DNA from: Novosphingobium sp.
Lineage (GTDB): Bacteria > Pseudomonadota > Alphaproteobacteria > Sphingomonadales > Sphingomonadaceae
Length of the DNA: 42,852 nt
Assembly: GCA_016719755.1 (NCBI GenBank)
Contig: JADJYM010000005.1
Location: 1 to 42,852 of the forward strand
Direction: 5' to 3'
The notes beneath the pieces were generated by a model. The model did no database searches. It was given only the letters and a program-made list of their open reading frames with translations, and was not told the DNA's origin. This document shows positions 1 to 8,233 of the stretch, piece after piece. The number at the start of each line of letters is the position of its first letter. Within the stretch, counting starts at the first letter, position 1. The position numbers and the translations under genes were made by a program.

Positions 1-294
1 CTCGCGTGGCACCCGACCGTCAGAAGCCTGTCAGGCTGATCGCCGAGATCATCCGCCTGACGCATCGACCGCGGAGAGATCGTGATCGACGCCCCCGGCC
101 GGTTCAGGTACGACCCTGATCGCCCGCCGAGCAGTGCGTTCCGGACCGCAGGGGTGGTCGAAAACTCGATCCACTCTGCGATGTCATCCTGCGCCGCTTC
201 CTCGCTGCCTGCGGGCAGATGCCAGTGCTGGGGGGTAGCAGCGAGAGCCTTGCCGCCATTGAACGGCGGCGCAGCGCCGAGGAGGCCAGCGATG

Positions 295-430
295 TGCGAG
301 CACGGCGACCACGACGACCTGCGCACCGAGATCGCCGCGTTCCCCCAGGGACGACACGACGACCAGGTCGATGCCATCAGCCAGTTCCTCGCCTGGCACT
401 TCCAGACGCATGGCAAGGACCATCGGGACC
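295..430 (+). pseudogene. Fragment resembling the C-terminus of a phage terminase large subunit
   Basis: A short plus-strand reading frame encodes LRTEIAAFPQGRHDDQVDAI followed by SQFLAW. This matches the end of the nuclease domain in terminase large subunits, where a 'FP.grHDDqvDa.sq.l' signature holds a metal-binding Asp pair. Terminases package phage DNA into capsids. No upstream ATPase part can be followed in any frame in the preceding 290 bases, so only a remnant is visible, or the upstream part is scrambled by sequence errors. No portal, capsid or tail gene follows. It could come from a decayed prophage or gene-transfer-agent-like locus beyond the window edge. The assignment rests on this one motif. 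Confidence 0.45.
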
Positions 431-1311
431 GTGAGACTCGGAGGGTGCGAGGTGATACGGAGAAGCCTCTAGGTCGTTCAAGACATTCAAGTGCTGCAAA
501 ATTGGGCGCGACATCCTGCCGAATAAGCTCACTCCCGCTGTTCCGGGACGCCAGATGCGTGGCTTGGCATGTGGTGAGTATTCAGACTGATACTTCGACT
601 TGGACGATCGTCCGGGCTTCACGCTTGATCGGGCGAAGTCACTTCGGCTCTCTAGAGACCCTCGAGCATTCCGGATCAAGAGAGGGTTGGCTAATCTGAA
701 GCGGTACGTGATGGGAAGGGCAGACCAGCGTCCGCTGACGTTGTTTAGCAGGATGATCTCGAACCACACCTCGCAGTGAATCGAATTCGCGAGCTTTGGC
801 TCAATACCTGGAGCACCCGCCAACCGATCGATCCCGGGCGATCCGTCTCCGACAAGAAAGTTGTCCACGACCCTCCCAAGGCGGTAGAGTGTACCGGATG
901 CTGGTCTTCCCTCCCAAGCAGGATGCGCCCAACCTTCTCGCCGGAAAGAGATGGTTTCACCATCGCGCTTCACAGTGGTGCATATCCCGACACTGGAGTA
1001 CCTGCGGAATGCTGAGCTCACCTCGATGCACACAAGACCGACACGCTCAACTGCTGTGCTGACCGAGGGAAGTTTGGTCGCTCTCGGAAGGTAAGGACGT
1101 TCTGCGCAAGGCTGGTGATGTGATGATCCAGCGCGGATGCATGCGCGGCTGGAGGAGTGATAGCGACAAGCGCGCGCTGTCCTGGTGGCCGTCCTCGTCG
1201 ACGCGGACCCTCCGTAGCGGTCACTGGGCCATGGATCGAACCGGGCGGTCGCGGCAGGACCGGCCCGTATTCTCGGGTAAGACCTCTGCCCTCAGGTGCG
1301 CGGAGCGTGCT
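431..1311. other. Stretch without a recognisable gene
   Basis: Open frames occur on both strands, the longest on the minus strand (about 1033 to 377), but none shows a family motif, a convincing start or a coherent composition. The minus-strand frame between about 1033 and 720 reads more protein-like than the rest, with alternating hydrophobic and charged residues. It could be a broken gene downstream of the transporter at 1312-2507. I see no RNA gene or repeat here. Confidence 0.4.
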
Positions 1312-2507
1312 TCAGCCCTCGATTGGCCCGGGAGAACTGTGGGAGGAGTCACGGGAACAGCGTGCCGACCGGTGTAAGCAGGACGGCTTGACGCCAGGTA
1401 GAGGGCAATCTGGTAGGAGCCCGTCCAGTCGGCGATGAGGCCATACGCAACCGGGGACGCTGCGCTGCCGATCAGCACCGACGAGTAGAGCCAGCCATGA
1501 ATTTTGCCGAAATGGTCCCTTGGAAAATAGCGAGAGACCAGATAGCCGATCAGGTGAGCTCGCCCCGATCGAGACGCCGCCGCGACGGCTCCAAGAATAG
1601 CCGCAGGTGGACCAAACAGACCCAGGATCGCAAGGGCGACTGGCTTTGTCGCCCATCGCAGCTGCAGCGTAAGGGCGAAGTGCGGTCGATCAACAGGCCG
1701 GTAGCGATCCTGGCGATCGCCAGCGATGCGCCGCCGATACCGGCGATCGCGCCCGCCCGGGCGGGACTGATCCCAATGTCGGAAAGGTAAGCGACAAAGT
1801 GCAGATGCAGCCCTGATACGGCAAATGGGATAAGCGCGAAGCCGATGACCATGGTCCAAAACCTGCGATCCCCCAAGAGGGGCTGGCGGCCCCCCGCTCC
1901 ACGGTAAGGATGGGATGCGGGCCCTCGCGCCCTGACCGATCAAGTGGCGTGACAATCGGCATTGCCAAGAAGACCAATGCAGACGGCACCAGGTAACCAT
2001 GTCCTGCCGAGTCAGCTGCGGACGGCACCATCAGTGAGTGCCAGAAAGATCCCGGTTGCGCCGTTGCCCGTCATCGCCGGGCCAAAGCCAGACGCGGTTG
2101 CGATGAAAGGCGGTGGTCAGCAGTTACAGCATAGACGACGGTCGATGACCCGCTCACGCGGCGACCGCCAGGCCAAAGCTCAGGTAGTAATGAACCAGGA
2201 CTTGCCCTTAAGCCCGGCTGAACAGGACAAACCACGGCGGCCAGGGCCGACAGCGAGAATCGCGACGACCAAACGCTCGCGAATGCAGTCTGCCACCCAT
2301 CCCAGGGCAGGTGCAAGCGGGGCGAGGGTCAGGATCACTGATGGTCGGTTGAAGTCTCGATTCGGGTCAACCAAACTCGGCCTGCCAATGGCGCATGAAG
2401 ATTCCGACCCCCGGCCCGGGAAGCGCGATAATGCCAACCCCGATGCCAATCGCGGATCCAACAAGGATCCACCATCCGGTCCCTGAGTTCCGGGCCTGCT
2501 CCCTCAT
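1312..2507 (-). pseudogene. MFS transporter, multiply frameshifted
   Basis: An inner-membrane Major Facilitator Superfamily permease can be followed across several minus-strand frames. The start at 2507 gives MREQARNSGTGWW, then a first membrane helix rich in Gly and Ile. Further on come a WVAD-type cytoplasmic loop (near 2300), GIGGASLAIARIATGLLIDR (about 1750-1690) with the conserved DR, and a C-terminal half with SVLIGSAASPVAYGLIADW near 1470-1425. The total span, about 398 codons, is normal for a 12-helix MFS protein, so the gene looks full-length but interrupted by several one-base indels. It follows the TonB-receptor remnant by 28 bases, which suggests an outer/inner membrane uptake pair. 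Whether the shifts are real or sequencing errors is open. The substrate is unknown. Confidence 0.7.
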
Positions 2508-2535
2508 AGCCCCGGCCTCCGCCCTCTCGCCACCC

Positions 2536-4510
2536 TTACAGTCGCCAGTTCAGGCTGACTCCGAACGTCTGCGGATCACCAGGCGCGGCGACGCCCGTGT
2601 TGCCGACGATCGCAACCGTTGCACGGACTCGTTGGCTTTTCGGTGGAGTTCTTCACGAACAGCGCGATGCTCAGCTTCCCCTCTCGGTTTCGTAGGACAG
2701 ATGCCCGTTTAGCAGGCCGTAGCCTGGATTGGAACGCCGGCGGCTGGATGTTGGACGCGTCGAAAAGGATCTTCGACTGGTGAAGTACTCGGCTCTGACG
2801 TTCACCTTACCGGAACCGTTTGCCGGAACCTTGAGTTCTGCAACGACCGAGGTCTGGAAATCCAGGTGACCTCATTGCTGGTTACCCGCAAAGTTCGTTG
2901 GCCACAGACCGACGGCGTATCGAACAGTCGCTCAGGTAATGACGGAAGCGCGCCCTCTGAAAGGGAGAGCTCAGTCGATGATCGGAAAATCGCCAATCCG
3001 GCCTTGCAGCGAGATATCGACGCCGCAGGTCCTGGTCAGCCAGCATTGTCGATGATCGTCAATCCCGCCGAAGGAACGCGCAGGATCTGCTGATTCCCGA
3101 TCGACGGCGTGTTGAAGAAGGGCTATTGAACCGGACGGCGGTCAAACCATTCCGGAATTCTTGAAGCCGGCCTAACGACTTAACGTCTTCGGGCGCATAG
3201 ACGGACGATGCCAAGTGAGGTTGGCCGGCAGCGCTCGGGACCTCCGCCGCTCTTGAAACCTGGCGGAAGGAGCCGTAAACAGCTGAATGTCGGGACTCGG
3301 CTCGTATTCCACACGACAGCGGGATCGAGGCTGTTCAAGCTAAGTGTAAGCTGGACCGTATATCGTCCGGCCCGAGCGGATCCGGTATCCTGGTTGGACT
3401 GCTTTCCATTCACCGCTTTAGCTGGCGCGCCAACCGTAGCGCTGGGGCCAGGAAGGTTTAATGGGTCAGCTGACCCGAATGCCGCATAGCTCTCTTCGCG
3501 CGGATGCGCTGGTGATAGGTACCGATCGAATTGCGCGCGGCGGCAACCGCATAATCCGGCCCTGAATCGAGCGTGTCGATGCGATCAGTCAGGCCGTTGT
3601 AGTAGTACAGCCCCGCGGTCCACTGCAGACTGTCTGTTTCACCAGGCACCGTTCCTGACTGAACGTATCAACCCGGGCATCGCTCGCCTGCGAGTAGGCG
3701 TCGGGATCGTGCCTTCCTGGTCCACAGGGGCCTCTCGAAGTGGTTGTTCCGGTAAGCCGAAATCGAGGGGTCAGCTTCGCCGCGCCGGATCGGTTCGAAC
3801 CGTCCGGTGATCGAATGGGCGGTCTGCTTCTCCGAAGCCTTCCACATTGTAGTATCGGCGGTAGAAACTCTGGTCCGCAGGTTGCGCCGCGGCGGTTGGC
3901 GCGATCAGGAGCGAAGTCAGGGCGGTGGTCGGAAACTGGTTCGTCATTCCGTTATCGGACGTGGTAGTCTGCCGAGAGGAGCGCGGTGAGGTTGCCTCCC
4001 TCGTGCATCAGCTGCCCGCGGCGCACCAGTGTCGACGGACCCAGGATCCCGTCCGGAGGGTTGTCAGTAAAGGCGTCCCGCTGCCGGTGTGCCGGCTGAA
4101 GGCGATAGGACCAGCTATCCCCGATCGGCCCTGTGATGCCGGGCGCGCGGCCACTTGGCCGTAGTTGCCGCCCTCGATTGTCGCCCAGGCGTCGAAGGTG
4201 CGGCTGGGCCGCTTCCAAGAAATGATCGAGATCGCCCGCCAGCCGCGTTGCGCACGAACAGCGTGCCTAAGGGCCCCTTGGTACTTCACCCGTTCCGTCC
4301 AGCAGATCAAGGTGAAGCCCGGCAGTGCCGGCCAGATGAACTTCATCCGCGGAAATAAGCGACGCTGGGATCAGAGCCCGCGTCGATCACGTTCGTGCCG
4401 GCTCCACGGATATAGGTGTAGCTGACCGCTCCCAACAGCAGACATGTACATGCCGGGCGAGCAGTCGCACCGGAGATCCAGCGTGTTGATCCCGGAGCGC
4501 TCAATCGGAC
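2536..4510 (-). pseudogene. TonB-dependent receptor, N-terminally truncated and frameshifted
   Basis: Outer-membrane TonB-dependent receptor fragments occur in order on the minus strand. The plug domain has RSGINTLD and PGMYMS (near 4500-4445), then YTYIRGAGTNVIDAGSDPSV (about 4420-4360). Barrel segments include FDAWATIEGGNYGQ (about 4190), TGPIGDSWSYRL (about 4120), a strand with GGNLTALLSADYHVR (about 4000-3955) and WTAGLYYYNGLTDRIDTLDS (about 3625-3565). The C-terminal strand FGVSLNWRL ends with a stop at 2538-2536. The signal peptide, TonB box and first part of the plug, roughly 80-100 residues, are missing, because only about 50 bases separate the plug from the regulator stop at 4557. 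Many single-base shifts interrupt the rest. It probably worked with the MFS gene downstream and the TetR gene upstream. Confidence 0.75.
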
Positions 4511-4556
4511 AAGCCAGAACCACGGACGATCGTCCGACTGGAATGAGGGAAACCTG

Positions 4557-5202
4557 TCAGGCCCGGGGCGTGCGCAGCGCTGCCATGGCATGAATTCCAC
4601 TGCAGCAAAACTCGACGATATCCGCGTTGACCCGATCCATGGTCTGACTGGATTTGGCGCCAATCATTCGATCATATCTGTGGTCGATCAATTGCCAGGA
4701 ATAGATTGCGCCAATCATGAACGAGAAGGCCCAGATTGCGTCTTCGCGAGTGAAGGCCGGGCAGCATTCCATCATCGCGCCGATCCATCTTTCGACAGTC
4801 CGGTCAGCTCTGTCTAGCATTCTCAATTCGGAGCCGGGGTTCGAGATCGACACCATGAAGTGACGCGACGAAGATCAGATCTCGATCTCTCCGATTTTCA
4901 CTGAATGCCCTGCGAACAATGGGATAAGAAAGAGAGCTCACTATATCGCGCATGTCGACAGATGTTGTCTGGAGCAGCAATTTGTCGAGCAGTGCGTTAC
5001 GATCCTCGTCAATTTCCTTCCAGGCGTGTCGTCGGACTTCCAGGAAAAGTGCAGATTTGGATTTGAAATAGAAATGAATGGTGCTCAGCGGTACATCGGC
5101 GCCATTTGCAATATTCCTGAGCGACGCTCCGGCGTATCCGTGTTCGGAAAACTGAGTGATCGCGCTTTCTAAAAGACTGTCAAGCGCACTTGATTTCGAC
5201 AT
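4557..5202 (-). CDS. TetR/AcrR family regulator with one frameshift
   Basis: The first 115 or so residues form a typical TetR N-terminus. Helices surround a helix-turn-helix at about residues 25-47 (ASLRNIANGADVPLSTIHFYF), followed by the usual K-x-x-LF segment that begins helix 4. Near base 4850 the frame shifts and the ligand-binding domain continues in the next frame (SISNPGSELRMLDRADRTVE, then GAMMECCPAF) to a stop at 4557. Joined, the protein is about 214 residues, the usual TetR length. It lies upstream of the receptor/transporter remnants on the same strand and about 160 bases downstream of the thiolase. It may repress the receptor and MFS genes. The single shift may be a sequence error. 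Confidence 0.8.
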
Positions 5203-5230
5203 CGTGCCTCATTCCATCACCGAAAATGAT

Positions 5231-5261
5231 TTTAATAATGCAGCTGCGGTCTATTTAATAA
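5231..5261. promoter_or_regulatory. AT-rich direct repeat upstream of the TetR gene
   Basis: Two copies of TTTAATAA (5231-5238 and 5254-5261) lie 23 bases apart, about 30-60 bases upstream of the start at 5202, in otherwise GC-rich DNA. The AT-rich stretch probably contains the regulator's promoter, and the repeats could be operator half-sites. No strong -35/-10 pair is evident, so this is a weak call. Confidence 0.25.
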
Positions 5262-5366
5262 CGCCTGGATCGCGCACTGCAACAGAAGGAAAAGACGTCC
5301 CGCAACACGACGCTTGGCTATCTTTGGTGCGCGCCAGTTCGGATTGCGTGGTCAAACCCACTCGGG

Positions 5367-6606
5367 CTAGCGCGAAAGAATGCTGATTGCGCAGACGGCC
5401 TCTTCAACGCCCCAAAGCCCGCCGCCGTTCTCCGCGATCGCGACAGTCGCGTTGTCGACCTGGCGCTGCCCGGCTCTCCGCGCAGCTGCGTAACCAGTTC
5501 GAATATCTGGGCAAGTCCCGTAGCGCCAATCGGGTGCCCCTTGCTCTCAAGGCCTCCGGAGGGATTGACCGGTATGCGCCCACCCAGGCATGTCTGCCCC
5601 TGGAGCGCCGCCTCACCCCCAAGCCCGCGTGGGACCAGGCCCAGGTTTTCCACCTGGATGACTTCACCAACCGCAGTCGCGTCGTGAACCTCGGCGACAT
5701 CGACATCTTCGGGGCCAAGCGAGGCTGCTCCATACGCCTTCAGCGCGGTTATCCGTCCGATGTGACGGTCGAGATCGTCCGGCGCGCGGTCGATCGAGGT
5801 GCCAGAACACAGGCCCCGCAGCCTGATGGCCCGCGCAGCAGCGCCAAGGCGCTCCAGACCCCTTGTCCGTGCAAAGTATCGCCGCCGCGGCGCCGTCGCT
5901 CACCGGCGCGCACATCGGCAGGGTCAGCGGCCAGGCGATTGGCCGGTCTGCCAGCACCTCCTCGACGGTATAGGGGCGGCGAAACTGCGCGCGTTCGTTG
6001 TGAACAGAATGTGCATGGTTCTTGGCGGCAACGGCCGCGAACTGTTCGGCGGTCGAACCATAGAGCCGCATGTGCTGGCGCGCGAAAGCCGCGTAGATGT
6101 CCATGAATAAGCTGCGCCGCTCCGCCGGGGGTGGCAACCGGGCGTCATCCATGCCGCCCAGGGCAAGCAGCGCCGCACGGCTCTGATCGGTCAGGGCAAC
6201 GTCCCAGCCAGCATCGAAAATGCCGAGCGAGCGCCCGCGATCCTGGTGGGAGAGCTTTCCGCGCCGACCGCCAGGACGATGTCCGCCGCTCCCGCCTTCA
6301 GGTAGTTTGCCGCCTCGAACAGGGCGGTCGATGCGCTGGCACAGGCGTTTTCGACATTGACGATCGGGATGCCGGCGAAACCCGAGCGGTCGCAGTGCCG
6401 CCTGGCCCCGGATCATGTGCTGGCCTTCCAGCGACCCCTGGCTGGTATTGGCAAACCACGCAGCCTCGATTTGCGAGGCATCGCAATTCGCATCCGCCAG
6501 CGCCTCATCGACGGCTTGCCGTGTCAGATCCTTGACCGTCCGGGCCAAGTCGATGCCGAACTTCGTCATGCCGACACCGACGATATGGACGGCGCTTGGC
6601 CGGCAT
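5367..6606 (-). CDS. Thiolase family protein (acetyl-CoA acetyltransferase / SCP-x type), frameshifted
   Basis: This family performs thiolytic cleavage of a 3-ketoacyl-CoA, the last step of a beta-oxidation cycle. Starting at 6606 (MPA, with one extra C next to it) the protein reads AVHIVGVGMTKFG, the standard N-terminus of the SCP-x/lipid-transfer thiolases. TSQGSLEGQHMIRGQAALRP follows near residue 60. The C-terminus has NPSGGLESKGHPIGATGLAQ (about 5570-5510), including the catalytic His of HPIGATG, then NATVAIAENGGGL and a stop at 5367. The span of about 410 codons fits the family. At least four one-base shifts break the frame, including at about 6600, 6380 and 5650. The start lies 3 bases after the upstream SnoaL-like gene, so it is the last gene of the receptor operon. 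The region of the nucleophilic Cys (about 6340) is damaged by shifts. Confidence 0.8.
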
Positions 6607-6609
6607 CGT

Positions 6610-7248
6610 TCAGAGGACTTGGTCGAGTGCGTAGAATGGCGACCAGAGATCCTCGATCGGCGTACGGTCGTGCACCAGCTTTTCCAGATCGAAACCCGCA
6701 AACACGGGATCGTTCGGCTTGCGGCCGCCCCGAAGCGCGCGGTTGTTTTCGCTACCCGGTTCGCCCACGCCCATGAACGAACGCATGTCCTTGGTCCGAA
6801 CAAGTCGGTCCATGTCGTTGACAATGGTGCGGCAAAGGATGCGCCATTCGCCCCCGCGCTTCTCGAAGATGTCGAGGTATCGGCCCTGGTGCCAGAAATC
6901 GAGGAAGTCCCCGTCAGGCTTCTTCAGGCGGTGGATCACCGACCACTGGCTCTCGCAGAAGGCGCGATCACCCTTGAGGTCGATAATCGTGTTGGTGATG
7001 GCGTGGATGCTGGCTTCCGCCTGCTTGAGGATCGGGATCACATAGTCGGCAAACCCTTGGCCGTTGCCGCCGAAGAAGCCGTGATCATCGTAGCCGTCTT
7101 CCCAGTAGCAGTCCTTGAATGCCTGCTGGTCGCAGCGGTCGGCGCCGCGACAATAGCGGTGAATAACCTCGCGGATCGCTTCCTTGTCGCGCAGGGCGGT
7201 GAGTTCGCTTTCCAGAGCGTCGAGCCGGGCCGTTAGACTGTCACTCAT
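6610..7248 (-). CDS. SnoaL-like / NTF2-fold protein
   Basis: This 212-residue protein has the nuclear-transport-factor-2 fold typical of SnoaL-like polyketide cyclases, dehydratases and small-subunit-like proteins. Visible features are an N-terminal helix (LTALRDKEAIREVIHRYCRG), the D-R-C-D turn, DCYWEDGYDDHG, a cone-shaped central sheet with HAITNTIIDLKGDRAFCES, and GEWRILCRTIVNDMDR. Such proteins in degradation clusters often act on a bicyclic or aromatic intermediate as isomerases, hydratases or dehydratases, but no reaction can be assigned. The ATG overlaps the stop of the FAH gene by 4 bases (ATGA), so the two are translationally coupled. The frame is intact. Confidence 0.8.
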   Translation of the reverse strand: MSDSLTARLDALESELTALRDKEAIREVIHRYCRGADRCDQQAFKDCYWEDGYDDHGFFGGNGQGFADYVIPILKQAEASIHAITNTIIDLKGDRAFCESQWSVIHRLKKPDGDFLDFWHQGRYLDIFEKRGGEWRILCRTIVNDMDRLVRTKDMRSFMGVGEPGSENNRALRGGRKPNDPVFAGFDLEKLVHDRTPIEDLWSPFYALDQVL

Positions 7249-8213
7249 ACCTGTTCCTCTTGCTTGGCTGCGAACACCCTGTTGCGCAGCACGCCAATTC
7301 CTTCGACTTCGAGTTCGATCACATCACCGTCCGCAAGCAGCTTGCCGGCTTCCAGACCGCAGCCTCCGCCAACGGTTCCCGATCCCAGGATCTCGCCGGC
7401 GTGGAGGGTTTCGGACCTGCTGATGAACGCGATCAGGTCCTCGAAATGGACGGTCATGGTGCTGCTGTTGCCGACCGAGCGGACTTCGCCATTGACGCGA
7501 ACCGTCATGGCCGCGTTATCGGGATAGAACTCGTCGATCGTGACGATCCAGGGCCCCAGGGCATTGGCGCGGTCGAAGTCCTTCGATTTCGAGGGGCCGA
7601 GGCCGCTTTCCATTTCCATGCCCTGGGTATCGCGGGCGCTGAAATCGTTGAAGATCGTGAATCCGAAGATGTGCGCGCGCGCATCCTCACGGCTTATGTC
7701 GCGGCCGGTTGTGCCGATAACGCAGCCCATTTCCAGCTCGTAATCCATGACTTTCGAATAGGCCGGCCAGTGCACATCGGTGTCAGGGCCGGTGACGGCC
7801 ATGCGGTTGGCCTTGTAGTAGATCGGCCGAACTTTGAAGACCTCGTGCATCCGCCGCGACCGTTCGGGCGGTTCGGTCTGACCGGTCAGGCGCATCGCCC
7901 CCTGCATGGAGCCGGTGAGATGCTCCTCGAAGCACATGCAGTCGCGCATCTGGACTGGACGGGGTAACGGCGCCAGGAGCCTCACCTCGCCAATCGGCAG
8001 GGGATCGCCCGCATAGGCCTCGGCGGCAGAGCGGATGGTCGCCAGACAATCCGCCCCCCCTTCGATCACGACCTGCATCGATCCGGCAATTTGCGGGTCC
8101 AGGCCTGCTGCGGCCAGCGCCTTCGCCACATCGACTATGGCGCCGTCATGGTTTGTAACCACGCCAACCCGTGGGTTGGGATCCTGATCCGTTGCAAAAG
8201 TTGCCAGTTTCAT
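7245..8213 (-). CDS. Fumarylacetoacetate hydrolase (FAH) family protein
   Basis: FAH-superfamily enzymes use a divalent metal to hydrolyse, decarboxylate or hydrate keto-acids, often in aromatic catabolism. The 322-residue protein has the N-terminal cap (MKLATF, then VVTNHDGAIVDV) and the catalytic domain from about residue 80. Acidic metal ligands are seen at DYELEMGCVIG (E159, E161) and FNDFSARD (D190). A GSGTVGGGCG loop near the C-terminus corresponds to the family's G-T-x-x-G-x-G motif. The conserved K of VRPIYYKAN is K134. It lies 20 bases after the receptor gene and overlaps the SnoaL-like gene by 4 bases, in one operon. The exact substrate is unknown; an acylpyruvate-like or beta-diketone intermediate is plausible. 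Confidence 0.88.
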   Translation of the reverse strand: MKLATFATDQDPNPRVGVVTNHDGAIVDVAKALAAAGLDPQIAGSMQVVIEGGADCLATIRSAAEAYAGDPLPIGEVRLLAPLPRPVQMRDCMCFEEHLTGSMQGAMRLTGQTEPPERSRRMHEVFKVRPIYYKANRMAVTGPDTDVHWPAYSKVMDYELEMGCVIGTTGRDISREDARAHIFGFTIFNDFSARDTQGMEMESGLGPSKSKDFDRANALGPWIVTIDEFYPDNAAMTVRVNGEVRSVGNSSTMTVHFEDLIAFISRSETLHAGEILGSGTVGGGCGLEAGKLLADGDVIELEVEGIGVLRNRVFAAKQEEQV

Positions 8214-8233
8214 GATCGATTACCTCAGAAGTC

